Part shown: piece by piece, positions 7,723-15,991 of the stretch
Numbering within the stretch: the stretch's first letter is position 1
Layout of the letters: each line of letters starts with the position of its first letter
Assembly (NCBI GenBank): GCA_964451305.1
Contig: CAYVHV010000015.1
Coordinates: 1-64,000 of the forward strand
DNA: 64,000 nucleotides
Direction of reading: 5' to 3'
Origin: SHLQ01 sp964451305
GTDB lineage: Bacteria; Actinomycetota; Acidimicrobiia; Acidimicrobiales; SHLQ01
Program-made: the position numbers and the translations under genes
The notes under the pieces: model-generated
Seen by the model: the letters and a program-made list of their open reading frames with translations, nothing else
What the model was told of the DNA's origin: nothing
Database searches by the model: none

Positions 7723-8250
7723 ATGGCTCCGAACACCCTCCACCGTTCGAACGAATCCTCCACGAAACCCTCCGAGCGAAAGGGATCGTCTGCAGCTCGC
7801 TCGATCGTCGCCGCGCTCACCGTCTTGGCGGTCGCCGTCGGTGTGATGGCCGTCCTGTGGCTGAGCTTGTCCGCTCGCGGGTTCGGAGTTGTCGACGTTG
7901 CCGCCGATGAGGCGGCTGATGTCGTTCGCGGCGTCGAGTCGACGCTCGACATCAACATCATCGACCGAAGCGATATCCCATGGGCCGCGGACGAGGTTGC
8001 TCACCTCGTGGGCTGGGGATCGGTCACCTTGGTCGCCGGCTTTCTTCTTCGCACACGCCGAAGCTTGGCCGACATCGCCGTCGGTGCGTTTGCCGCATCG
8101 TTCGCAGTGGAAGTACTCCAAGGCGTCGCAACAACATCTCGAACAATGTCTGCCGAGGATGTGAGTGCGAACGCGCTCGGCGTCATCTTGGCACTCATGG
8201 TTTTGGTCGCCGCAGAGCGACTGATCAAACCGCGCTCAGCCGCTGGCTAA
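7723..8250 (+). CDS. VanZ-like membrane protein
   Basis: A 175-residue integral membrane protein starting MAPNTLHRSNESS; a GTG 42 bp upstream is possible but adds a non-typical extension. After a polar Ser-rich N terminus there are about four hydrophobic helices: AALTVLAVAVGVMAVLWLSL, VGWGSVTLVAGFLL, LADIAVGAFAASFAVEVLQ and ALGVILALMVLVA. The DEVAHLVGWG...EVLQ...SAEDVSANALG layout is that of VanZ-type proteins, a widespread family named for teicoplanin resistance but mostly of unknown role at the envelope. A second VanZ-like gene is at 42367. It stands alone, convergent with the methyltransferase. Confidence 0.6.
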   Translation: MAPNTLHRSNESSTKPSERKGSSAARSIVAALTVLAVAVGVMAVLWLSLSARGFGVVDVAADEAADVVRGVESTLDINIIDRSDIPWAADEVAHLVGWGSVTLVAGFLLRTRRSLADIAVGAFAASFAVEVLQGVATTSRTMSAEDVSANALGVILALMVLVAAERLIKPRSAAG

Positions 8251-8268
8251 CGCGCTCTGCCTCGGCAT

Positions 8269-8865
8269 CTAGCCGGGACGCTGAGCAATGAGATCGATGA
8301 GCGCGGCTTTGCCAACGTGGGCGGTACCCGAATTCTGCTCTCGCTCGTAGCTTGCAAGGCGGAGAATGTCCCAGCCTTTGAACGCGTCTTTGAGCATCTC
8401 TTCGGTGTACATGTTCTCCGCAACCGGCGGGCCACCGGTGCCGCGGCCGACCTGGTCGGGGGTGAACCCATGCAGGATCAACCGACCACCTGGTTTGGTG
8501 GCCTTCTGAAGATCTTCGAACTGCTTTGGTCGCTCGTCTGGACCCGTGAACTGAACGAAGATCGCAACCACGAGATCGAACTCGCGGGAGAAGTCCCAGT
8601 CATTCCACTCCGAGACGTAGGCATCGACACTTACTTCCTCTGCAACGGCGAGCGCTCGCGCCCGTTGTGCTGCGGTCGGAGAGAGGTCAAATGACGACAC
8701 TTCGAACCCGCACTCGGCGAGAAAGACCGCATTGCGGCCCTCACCGTCGCCGACGCACAGCGCATTCGTTGCCCCGGCTCGAGCCCACGGATTCTCGCGA
8801 AGGATGTGCGCCGGCTCCTTCCCGAAGAGGTAGTCGGGGCTGTTCTTGTATCGGTCTTCCCACAT
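8269..8865 (-). CDS. Class I SAM-dependent methyltransferase (TehB-like)
   Basis: A 198-residue protein starting MWEDRYKNSPDYLFGKEP at ATG 8863-8865; a GTG three codons upstream is an alternative. The opening WxxRY...FGxEP, the SAM-binding motif I ALCVGDGEGRNAVFLA, acidic motif II SSFDLS, and the downstream FDLVVAIFVQF and KPGGRLILHGF strands fit the small class I methyltransferases related to TehB. Substrate specificity cannot be read from the sequence. It is the last gene before the convergent VanZ-like gene and starts 74 bp after the ABC permease stop, possibly in the same transcript. Confidence 0.8.
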   Translation of the reverse strand: MWEDRYKNSPDYLFGKEPAHILRENPWARAGATNALCVGDGEGRNAVFLAECGFEVSSFDLSPTAAQRARALAVAEEVSVDAYVSEWNDWDFSREFDLVVAIFVQFTGPDERPKQFEDLQKATKPGGRLILHGFTPDQVGRGTGGPPVAENMYTEEMLKDAFKGWDILRLASYEREQNSGTAHVGKAALIDLIAQRPG

Positions 8866-8939
8866 GGCCGTCACGCTACCGCCGCCACGAAGGTTCGGGT
8901 CTGTGACTCTCGTTGGCGGCGCGGGACTCGGATCGACGC

Positions 8940-9734
8940 TCAGGACTGCTCGAAGGCCCGGATGGCCAACGTCGCAGCAACGACGAAGATCCCAACGATC
9001 CACACGAGTGCCCAGAACAACGAACTACCGACCTCGGTGCCGTTGAACAGTGCCCGCATGGTGTCGGCGGTAAGGGTCACCGGCTGGCGTGAGGCGAAGG
9101 CTTGAAGCCAGTCGGGCATATTCTCGACAGGAGCGAACGTCGATGCGGCAAAGACCAACGGAAACACCGGGACGAACGCTGCCGCCTGCACGGCTTCGAC
9201 GTCTTTGACCTTCAGCGCCATGAACGTGAACACCCACGTGAAGGCTTGTGCGAACAGCAAGCCGATCACGATGCCAAAGACGAGGGCCGCTACGCCGCCG
9301 TCGGGCCGGAAGCCGAGCACGAAACCAACGATGATGATGACCACGACGGTGATGAGCGATCGGACGCCATCGGCCAGCGTTCGTCCGATCAACACCGCGG
9401 ATCGGCGCATCGGAAGCGAACGGAATCGGTCGATAGCACCGGACTCGAGATCTTGAGCCAAACCAATCGCGGTGTTGCTTCCGGCGAACAGCGAGGTCTG
9501 CACCAACACGCCGGGGATGAGGTAGTTGATGTAGCTGATGCCGGTATCGATCGAGCCGCCGAAGACAAAGTTGAACAGGAACACGAACATCAACGGCTGG
9601 ATCGTGGAGAACACGATGACCTGGGGTGTTCGGCTGAGACGCAAGAGGTTGCGGCGGGTCATCGTCGCCGCGTCTTTGAACAGATTTGGTTTGCTGGTCG
9701 ACTGAACGGTGTTGGGGCTAAGGGCGGTAGTCAT
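8940..9734 (-). CDS. ABC-2 type permease (DrrB family)
   Basis: A 264-residue ABC exporter membrane subunit with six predicted helices, including VIVFSTIQPLMFVFLFNFVFGG, ITVVVIIIVGFVLGF and a C-terminal LFWALVWIVGIFVVAATLA. The central RFRSLPMRRSAVLIGR segment and SGAIDRFRSLP are typical of DrrB/NodJ-like ABC2_membrane proteins that export drugs or lipids. Its ATG overlaps the ATPase stop by 4 nt (ATGA, 9731-9734), so the two are translationally coupled. The substrate is unknown; neighbours do not indicate an antibiotic cluster. Confidence 0.87.
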   Translation of the reverse strand: MTTALSPNTVQSTSKPNLFKDAATMTRRNLLRLSRTPQVIVFSTIQPLMFVFLFNFVFGGSIDTGISYINYLIPGVLVQTSLFAGSNTAIGLAQDLESGAIDRFRSLPMRRSAVLIGRTLADGVRSLITVVVIIIVGFVLGFRPDGGVAALVFGIVIGLLFAQAFTWVFTFMALKVKDVEAVQAAAFVPVFPLVFAASTFAPVENMPDWLQAFASRQPVTLTADTMRALFNGTEVGSSLFWALVWIVGIFVVAATLAIRAFEQS

Positions 9735-10681
9735 GATTCGCTCTCCTCGTCTGATGGGGTGTCGCCGGTAAGCGAGAGGAAGACGTCGTCGAGAGATGGC
9801 CGCTGTATGGCGATCTCGGCGAGTTCGATTCCGGCGTTCTGTAGTTCGTCGGCGACCCGAACGAGAGAGTCGACCTTGTTGCTCACCGGTGCCATCACCG
9901 CACCAGCGTCAGAAATTCGGGCCTCACTTCCGGTCACCGAGGCAACGATCTCGCACAGGGTCGTGAGCGAGTCTCGATCCACTGGTACGGCGACGAGGAC
10001 GTCGCCTCCCATTCGGTGCTTTAACTCGTCGGCGGTTCCTTCGGCGATGACCTTGCCGGCTTCGATGACCGAAATTTCGTCGGCGAGCTCGTCGGCTTCC
10101 TCCAAATACTGGGTGGTTAGGAGAACGGTGGCTCCTTCATGGACGAGTTCCCGCAGGAACTCCCACAATTCGATGCGTGTCCGAGGGTCGAGGCCGGTCG
10201 TTGGTTCATCGAGGACGAGTACTTTTGGTCGGCCGACGAGGCTGGCGCCGAGGTCGAGTCGCCGACGCATGCCGCCGGAGTAGGTGCGCACGAGACGGTC
10301 GGCAGCGTCGGTGAGCGACAGGCGTTCGAGGGCTTCATCGGCCCGCTTCTTTGCCTCGGCCTTGGACAGTTGATACAGGCGGCCGACGATCTCGAGGTTC
10401 TCTCGTCCCGTGAGGAGGTTGTCGACCGCTGCATATTGTCCAGCGAGTCCAATGCGGCTGCGAACCTGATCGGGTTGGGTACGCACATCGAGTCCATCGA
10501 TGGTCGCCGATCCAGCGGTGGGGATGAGCAACGTAGTCAGAACACTCACCAGAGTTGTCTTGCCTGCGCCGTTCGGGCCGAGCAGGCCTCGAACCTCACC
10601 ATCGGCGACGGTCAGGTCAACCCCATCGAGAGCCTTGACCTCACCAAACTCGACTTCGATACCGCTCGCATGAATCATCAT
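9731..10681 (-). CDS. ABC transporter ATPase (DrrA family)
   Basis: A 316-residue ABC ATPase partnering the DrrB-like permease that follows with a 4-nt overlap. Motifs in order: Walker A GPNGAGKTT (about residue 38), Q-loop GLAGQY, signature TYSGGMRRRLDLGASL, Walker B VLVLDEPTTGLD, and H-loop TTQYLEEADEL, where a Gln-Tyr replaces the usual His, as is common in DrrA-type proteins. The C-terminal 80 residues form the DUF4162-like tail of the DrrA group. It energises export of an unidentified substrate. Start is the first of two adjacent ATG-led codons (MMIHASG). Confidence 0.88.
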   Translation of the reverse strand: MMIHASGIEVEFGEVKALDGVDLTVADGEVRGLLGPNGAGKTTLVSVLTTLLIPTAGSATIDGLDVRTQPDQVRSRIGLAGQYAAVDNLLTGRENLEIVGRLYQLSKAEAKKRADEALERLSLTDAADRLVRTYSGGMRRRLDLGASLVGRPKVLVLDEPTTGLDPRTRIELWEFLRELVHEGATVLLTTQYLEEADELADEISVIEAGKVIAEGTADELKHRMGGDVLVAVPVDRDSLTTLCEIVASVTGSEARISDAGAVMAPVSNKVDSLVRVADELQNAGIELAEIAIQRPSLDDVFLSLTGDTPSDEESES

Positions 10682-10720
10682 TGCTTCGAACGCTACCTTC
10701 GTCGGGAAGCGTTGAGCTGG

Positions 10721-12349
10721 CTAGTTGAGAGCACCGAGCTCGGGTAGGGCGCCGCTGCCGAGCCACTCGGCGAAGAACGTGTCGAGTTCTTCGCCCGAAA
10801 TTTCTTCGCTCAGGGCAATGAAGTCCGCCGTCGATGCCACGCCGCCACCGAAGCGCACGTTCCACTCCTTGAGGATCTCGAAGAAGTCATCGTCGCCGAT
10901 AGCGAGCCGCAGTGAGTGCAGCGTGACCCCGCCCCGGCGGTAGACGCTCGCATCGAACAATCCGGCAGCGCCGGGGTCTCCAGGCGCCGGGCTCAGCGCG
11001 CTCTCGGCTCGTAGGACGAGCCGAGCTTCGAGTTCACTCGGCGCGCCGCCGCGGCCAAACTCGATCCAGAGGTCCTCCGCGTAGCTCGCGAAGCCTTCGT
11101 TGAGCCAGATGTCCTGCCAGGTCGCTGGACTGACGTTGTTGCCAAACCATTGGTGGGCGAGTTCGTGGGCGACGATTCGTTCGATCGAACCGTCACCATC
11201 GACGAACGCACTGCTGAACAGGCTGCGGCCTTGGGTTTCGAGCGCGAAGCCGAGCTCGGTATCGGCGATGAGGACGCCGTACTCATCGAACGGGTAGGGG
11301 CCGAAGAGGTCGACGAAGGTCACGAGCATCTCATCGGTGAGTTCGAAGTCGCCTACAAAGACGTCGGTGAGCCGGGTCGGAACCGCGTCGAACACGTCGA
11401 CACCAGCACCGGGATCTGACTGGACGAGCGTGAATTCGCCGACGGCGACGGTCGACAGGTAGGAGGCCATTGGCTGACGCATCTCCCAGGTGGTCAGACG
11501 TCGTCCGTTCTCGACCTCTTCGGAGGTGAGAACCCCATTCGCGACGCCGGTGAAGTCATCGTCCACATCGAGGTTGAACGTGTAGGTGGCCTTGTCAACG
11601 GGGTGATCGTTGACGGGATACCACGCTTGAGCACCGAACGGTTCGCCCACCGAGACACTGACGTCGGGGGTGTCGTACCAGCCAATCTCGCCGATTCGTG
11701 TTCCCGAATCGAGCGTCAGCGGGCTACCCGAATATGAGATCGTGACCGTCTGGTCCGTTCCAGCGTCCAACGACTCCGATGGGGAGATTCGTAGCTTTGT
11801 ATCGGTCTGTTCGAATGACGCGTCGACACCGCCGATCTGGACATCGCTCACTTCCAGCGAGTCGTCGAGGTCAAAGGAGAACCGGCTCAGGGTTTCGCTT
11901 GTTGTGAGATCGATCACCGCCGTCGCGGTCAGCTGGTCGCGCCCTGGAATCTCCACCGCGAGGTTGAGCTCGTAGTGCGAGACGTCGTAGCCGGTGTTGC
12001 CGAGGCCGGGATAGTATGAGTCGCCGACGGTTTCGCCGCCGACCACCCCTGCGACGCTCACCAGCGGCTGATCTTCGCCAGCGTCCGCACCACCCGCATT
12101 GTCGGCATCGCTTGGGTCGGCATCGTCTGCGGCCGACGGGGCGGTCGTGCTATCAGCGTCGCCCGGAGCTTCAGTGCCGGTGGCCGCAGTACCGTTCGCC
12201 CCGGCTTCGGACGTCGTCGTTGCCTCGCCTGCTTCCAGGCCTGCCTCTGGAGCTCGAACGTCGGGGTCGGCAATGCCAGAACACGCGACTGCCAAGACAG
12301 CGACCGACGCGATGACCGTCGACGTCCGTGAGCGCAGCTTGGGTGCCAT
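10721..12349 (-). CDS. M1 family zinc metallopeptidase, lipoprotein
   Basis: A 542-residue exported aminopeptidase-like enzyme. The start MAPKLRSRTS is chosen because it opens a lipoprotein signal peptide (VIASVAVLAVACSG, lipobox with acylated Cys). About 90 residues of Ala/Thr/Asp-rich linker precede the M1 beta-sandwich domain (starting near GLGNTGYDVSHYEL). The zinc site HELAHQWFGN with the downstream glutamate in NEGFASYAEDLW is intact. The GAMEN-type exopeptidase loop seems to be replaced by GEPFGAQAWYPVND near the usual position. It likely trims peptides at the cell surface. It lies 39 bp upstream of drrA on the same strand. Confidence 0.85.
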   Translation of the reverse strand: MAPKLRSRTSTVIASVAVLAVACSGIADPDVRAPEAGLEAGEATTTSEAGANGTAATGTEAPGDADSTTAPSAADDADPSDADNAGGADAGEDQPLVSVAGVVGGETVGDSYYPGLGNTGYDVSHYELNLAVEIPGRDQLTATAVIDLTTSETLSRFSFDLDDSLEVSDVQIGGVDASFEQTDTKLRISPSESLDAGTDQTVTISYSGSPLTLDSGTRIGEIGWYDTPDVSVSVGEPFGAQAWYPVNDHPVDKATYTFNLDVDDDFTGVANGVLTSEEVENGRRLTTWEMRQPMASYLSTVAVGEFTLVQSDPGAGVDVFDAVPTRLTDVFVGDFELTDEMLVTFVDLFGPYPFDEYGVLIADTELGFALETQGRSLFSSAFVDGDGSIERIVAHELAHQWFGNNVSPATWQDIWLNEGFASYAEDLWIEFGRGGAPSELEARLVLRAESALSPAPGDPGAAGLFDASVYRRGGVTLHSLRLAIGDDDFFEILKEWNVRFGGGVASTADFIALSEEISGEELDTFFAEWLGSGALPELGALN

Positions 12350-12405
12350 GTATCTAGTCTGCAGCACGAGGTGACGAGATCGGGAGCACCATCGCCAGTA
12401 ACTCC

Positions 12406-12549
12406 CAACCCTTCGATTTGGGGCCAGACCCCAAATCGAAGGGTTGACGTCGTAATCGTTGGTTTTGCGTGCGTTGCTCGTGACATTTTTCGGCGAAGCA
12501 CGGCGAAATAAGCACGCTTGAGCACCCTTGGGGTCAGACCCCAAGGGTG
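12406..12549. repeat. REPIN-like pair of perfect hairpins with GGGGTCAGACCCC cores
   Basis: Two perfect inverted repeats flank about 76 bp. The first has 18-bp arms (12406-12423 and 12429-12446) with a 5-nt loop; the second has 11-bp arms (12523-12533 and 12539-12549), loop TCAGA. Both share a GGGG(T/C)CAGACCCC core. The second starts one base after the DUF1501 stop and may also end that transcript. Paired hairpins of this kind are the hallmark of REPINs mobilised by REP-associated tyrosine transposases; no transposase is in the window. Confidence 0.65.
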
Positions 12550-12550
12550 A

Positions 12551-13972
12551 TCAGGTGGCGATGAGACCGTCGATTGGAGCGACGTTTCCGTCGAGGACTT
12601 CGCTCGAGGGGACGCCGAACCATTGCTCGGCGATCGTTGCGTAGTACTGCTCGAAGTCGACGGTCGCGATCAGGTTGCCGTCGTCGAGGTTGGTGAGCGA
12701 TGGAGCCTCTCCATGAACTCCAGCGTTGACCGGCCCGCTCAAGAAGGCCATCCCGGCGTGTCCGTGATCGGTTCCGCCGCGGTTCTCCGCAACCCGTCGA
12801 CCAAACTCGCTCGTCGTGCAGACGAGCGTCGAGTCGGCGTGTCCGGAGTCGTCGAGATCGGAGAGGAAGACACCCATTGCATCTCCCAGCTGCTCGAGTA
12901 GATAGTCGTGAGTTCCACGCTGGTTGCTGTGCGTGTCGAACCCGCCGTGGGTGATGTGGATGATGCGCAGACCAGACTCTTGACGGATGAGCTCGCTGGC
13001 CGCCCCGAAGTGCTCTCCGAGTTCTGTGCGCGGGTAGACCTCGTCGACCCGTTCAAAGTCGACCTCGGCCAATGTGTCACCAAAGCTCAAGGTGTCGGAT
13101 AGTCCGTTGCGAGCGCCGAGCATCCGCCGATTCATCGTGTCGCCGCTCATCGACGTCGGCATGTCTGAACCGGCTGCCATCGCACTCATCGCGCCGCGCA
13201 TGTTTGCAAAGAACGGCTCGTCGCTGTGTAAAAACCACCCGGCCTGAATATCGCTAAGCCCTATCGTCACCGCTCGATCGGTACGCAGCGCTGGGCTTGC
13301 GTTTGAACCAATCGACACGCCAGCGACCGGCTGATCGGTAGCGAGCTGATCACACAGGCGACCGAAAAAGCCGGTGAATGGGAGATCTCCTCCCGATGAC
13401 TTGCCCGCCCACCAGCGACGTTCCATTTCGAAGTGACTGCCATCGGGACTCGTGGTCGTGCCGAGGCCAACCACTGCGGCCATGCTGTTTCCTGCGAGAC
13501 CGGCGAGCTTGGGATTCCAACCGAACTCATCGGTGAAGTCGAGCAGTTCTTCATCGGGAATATGGACGTTGTTCCGCCGGTCGTACAAGGCACCCGCTTC
13601 ACGGGGGACGAGTGTGGCGAGGCCATCGTTGCCGCCCTGCAACTCGACCACCACGAGCGTTCGATTCGCGACGTCGGCGCTTGCGGGTAACGGGCGAGCG
13701 CTCACCATGTCGGCAGCGCCAGCGATGCTCGTCGCTTCGGTCATCGGTGCGGCCGTCGGCGCTGGGGTCGTGCCATCACCGCGGAGGAGGTAGCCGCCTC
13801 CACCAGCAGCGGCTGCGCCTGCAGCGGCTGCGGCCAGGGTGAGGAACTTCCGTCGAGTCGTGCGAGGTGCTCGATAGAGGGGTTGATCCACCGGCACGAT
13901 CTCGACGCTCGCCGATGTTTCCGGAGCGGTTGGCTGCTGTGGTGTGTGCCAATCGGGAGTGTGGTTCGTCAT
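12551..13972 (-). CDS. DUF1501 domain protein with Tat signal
   Basis: A 473-residue secreted protein. The start MTNHTPDW lies 8 bp after the DUF1800 stop. A twin-arginine signal TTRRKFLTLAAAAAGAAAAG near residue 50 directs folded export. The mature part begins NRTLVVVELQGGNDGLATLVP and contains TTSPDGSHFEMERRWW, the ITHGGFDTHSNQ motif and TTSEFGRRVAENRGGTDHG, all diagnostic of DUF1501, an alkaline-phosphatase/sulfatase-fold family. DUF1501 genes typically pair with DUF1800 genes, as here, in an export-linked system of unknown biochemistry. A perfect hairpin follows the stop codon immediately. Confidence 0.85.
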   Translation of the reverse strand: MTNHTPDWHTPQQPTAPETSASVEIVPVDQPLYRAPRTTRRKFLTLAAAAAGAAAAGGGGYLLRGDGTTPAPTAAPMTEATSIAGAADMVSARPLPASADVANRTLVVVELQGGNDGLATLVPREAGALYDRRNNVHIPDEELLDFTDEFGWNPKLAGLAGNSMAAVVGLGTTTSPDGSHFEMERRWWAGKSSGGDLPFTGFFGRLCDQLATDQPVAGVSIGSNASPALRTDRAVTIGLSDIQAGWFLHSDEPFFANMRGAMSAMAAGSDMPTSMSGDTMNRRMLGARNGLSDTLSFGDTLAEVDFERVDEVYPRTELGEHFGAASELIRQESGLRIIHITHGGFDTHSNQRGTHDYLLEQLGDAMGVFLSDLDDSGHADSTLVCTTSEFGRRVAENRGGTDHGHAGMAFLSGPVNAGVHGEAPSLTNLDDGNLIATVDFEQYYATIAEQWFGVPSSEVLDGNVAPIDGLIAT

Positions 13973-13980
13973 GAGGAGTC

Positions 13981-15222
13981 CTAGATCAGTGAGAATTCGG
14001 GCGAGAGCAACGCGGTCACGAGGAGCAGCTCTAGACCTTGGGCGTATTCGGTTTGCGTCGAGATCGCTTGGTCGAGGGCAGAGCTGGTCGTGTCTGACAC
14101 ATCGGGTATCCCGAGGTGGGTGAGCACCGCTTCGCTGGTCGGAGCGACGGAGTTCACGATGTTCTCCGGGAGCTGCCAGTTCAAGATCGCGTTGCCGCGG
14201 GCCATGACCTGAGTGGCTGAACTCCACCGGTCATCATCTGGCCACCCGGCGACGTTCGGTGGGAGGAAGGGGATCTGTCCAGTCGAGTAAATCTGCCAGA
14301 GGTCGAAGCCATGCTCCCCGAGTTGATCGATGCCGATCGCGGCTGCTGCTGCAACGAACCACTCGACGGGTTGGCGCGTACGCCGACCTCGGCCATCGAC
14401 GAAGTCTTCGTGATGAAGGATGTCTCGGAGTAACGGCCGGATCTCCCAGTCGTTGTCGCGAAGGGTTTGTCCGAGCGCCGTGCGTCGATCGTTCGTCAAC
14501 TCGGTCGACACGAGGTGGTCATGGATCCGCGATGCGACGTGGTCAGCACACGCCTCGTGTGCCAGAACGGCATCGACGTATGAGTCGATCGTCCAGTTCT
14601 TTCGGACACCGAGAAACTCGACCGGTCGGTCGTAGTGCGCCTCGGGATCAAAGCTCACCTCGCTGGTCTCATAGTTCACGTCCCAGCCGGACAGAATGCG
14701 TGCGCCCGCTCGGATGTCAGCTTCGGTGTATCCGTTGCCGCGGCCCAACATGAAGAGCTCTAAGAACTCACGGCTGAGGTTCTCGTTGGGAGCGTCGCCT
14801 CGGGATCCGTCACCGTCGAGGTATCGAAGCATCGCTCCATCGACGAGAATGTCGCGAGCGAAGTCTCGAAAGTTGCCGAGGGCATGGCGACGGATCAGGT
14901 GGTGCTGTCGGAGCATCAGGCGATCGGTGGCTTTGTCTTTGCTCGAAGTGAAGTGCCCATGCCAGAACCACGTCATCCGTTCGTGCAGTCCAGTGTCGGG
15001 CGAGAGCATTTGGTTGACCCAATCTTCGGACAGCGTGTTCCACTCGACATCGTCAAAGTTCCGGTTTTCGGCGTCTTCGGCGGACAGCGCCCAACCGTCA
15101 TCGGCGATTCGCTCATCGATGAGGTCGTGGATGTCAAACGGGGCCATCGCATCCATTTGTCCGGGCCGAATGCCGAACCCGGTGCGGCGAAGGAGATGTG
15201 CGACCTGTTCTGGAGAAGCCAT
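13981..15222 (-). CDS. DUF1800 domain protein
   Basis: A 413-residue protein of the DUF1800 family, upstream partner of the DUF1501 gene. Family landmarks are the N-terminal HLLRRTGFG, the DLIDERIADD region, ERMTWFWHGHFTSSKDK, LRYLDGDGSRGDAPNENLSREFLELFMLG and the PNVAGWPDDDRW segment. These regions are strongly conserved, but no catalytic role is established. There is no obvious signal peptide of its own, so it may be cytosolic or carried out with its Tat-exported partner (inference). The gene is divergent from a two-component system 85 bp away, whose regulator could control both. Confidence 0.83.
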   Translation of the reverse strand: MASPEQVAHLLRRTGFGIRPGQMDAMAPFDIHDLIDERIADDGWALSAEDAENRNFDDVEWNTLSEDWVNQMLSPDTGLHERMTWFWHGHFTSSKDKATDRLMLRQHHLIRRHALGNFRDFARDILVDGAMLRYLDGDGSRGDAPNENLSREFLELFMLGRGNGYTEADIRAGARILSGWDVNYETSEVSFDPEAHYDRPVEFLGVRKNWTIDSYVDAVLAHEACADHVASRIHDHLVSTELTNDRRTALGQTLRDNDWEIRPLLRDILHHEDFVDGRGRRTRQPVEWFVAAAAAIGIDQLGEHGFDLWQIYSTGQIPFLPPNVAGWPDDDRWSSATQVMARGNAILNWQLPENIVNSVAPTSEAVLTHLGIPDVSDTTSSALDQAISTQTEYAQGLELLLVTALLSPEFSLI

Positions 15223-15244
15223 GTCGACGTTCTAACTCAGGGGT

Positions 15245-15285
15245 GGTTAACCCTCCATGAAGATTGTCTTCATGGTGTCTTCATG
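15245..15285. promoter_or_regulatory. OmpR/PhoB-type direct repeats in divergent promoter region
   Basis: The direct repeat TGTCTTCATG occurs at 15265-15274 and 15276-15285, 11 bp apart, the one-helical-turn spacing bound head-to-tail by OmpR-family regulators. An inverted copy, CCATGAAGA (15255-15263), and GGTTAACC (15245-15252) precede them. The site lies 22 bp upstream of the response regulator and 22 bp from the DUF1800 start, so it may govern both directions. Confidence 0.5.
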
Positions 15286-15307
15286 ATTTGTCTGGCACCA
15301 TTGGCCC

Positions 15308-15991
15308 ATGCGCATTCTCGTCGTCGAAGACGACGCCCCCCTCGCTGAAGTGCTGAGGCGCGGGCTTACCGAAGATGGCTATGCAACCGACGTGGTCGGC
15401 AAGCTCGTGGATGCAACCCACGCGGTCGGAATGAATAGCTATGACCTCGTGATCCTCGATCGAGGTCTACCCGACGGCGACGGAAGCACGCTGTGTGCGG
15501 ATATGCGAAGCCGTGGCGACGGCACGGCGGTCTTGATGCTCACCGCTCGAGATGGGTTGGGTGACAAGGTCGAAGGGCTCGATGCCGGGGCAGACGACTA
15601 CCTGACGAAACCCTTCGATTATCCCGAACTCACCGCCCGAATTCGGGCGCTGCTCCGTCGGCCCGCGGACTCACAAAAGCCCATTCTTAGCCACGGAGAT
15701 ATCGAGATGGACCCAGCGAGTCGTCGTGTCTCGCGGTCGTCGATCACGATCCCGTTGACGACGCGCGAGTTCGCGCTCCTCGAGCGCATGCTCCGGGCAC
15801 CCGGCGATACCCATGCCCGAACCGACCTGCTCGAAAGCGTGTGGGATTCGAACTACGACGGTCTCTCGAACGTCGTCGATGTCCATATTGCGAACTTGCG
15901 CCGCAAGTTGGAGCTGCCCGGCCACGACGATCCGATCGAAACCGTCCGCGGTGTTGGATACCGGTTGAACTCGATTGGGGTTTCCGCATGA
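15308..15991 (+). CDS. OmpR/PhoB-family response regulator
   Basis: A 227-residue regulator with an N-terminal receiver domain (acidic VEDD at residues 6-9, phospho-acceptor D51 in VILDRGLP, switch T in LMLTARD, K101 in LTKPFD) and a C-terminal winged-helix domain (about 125-222, ending VRGVGYRL). It is the partner of the histidine kinase whose ATG overlaps its stop by 4 nt (ATGA, 15988-15991). An 11-bp-spaced direct repeat upstream suggests autoregulation and possible control of the divergent DUF1800-DUF1501 operon. The signal sensed is unknown. Confidence 0.9.
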   Translation: MRILVVEDDAPLAEVLRRGLTEDGYATDVVGKLVDATHAVGMNSYDLVILDRGLPDGDGSTLCADMRSRGDGTAVLMLTARDGLGDKVEGLDAGADDYLTKPFDYPELTARIRALLRRPADSQKPILSHGDIEMDPASRRVSRSSITIPLTTREFALLERMLRAPGDTHARTDLLESVWDSNYDGLSNVVDVHIANLRRKLELPGHDDPIETVRGVGYRLNSIGVSA

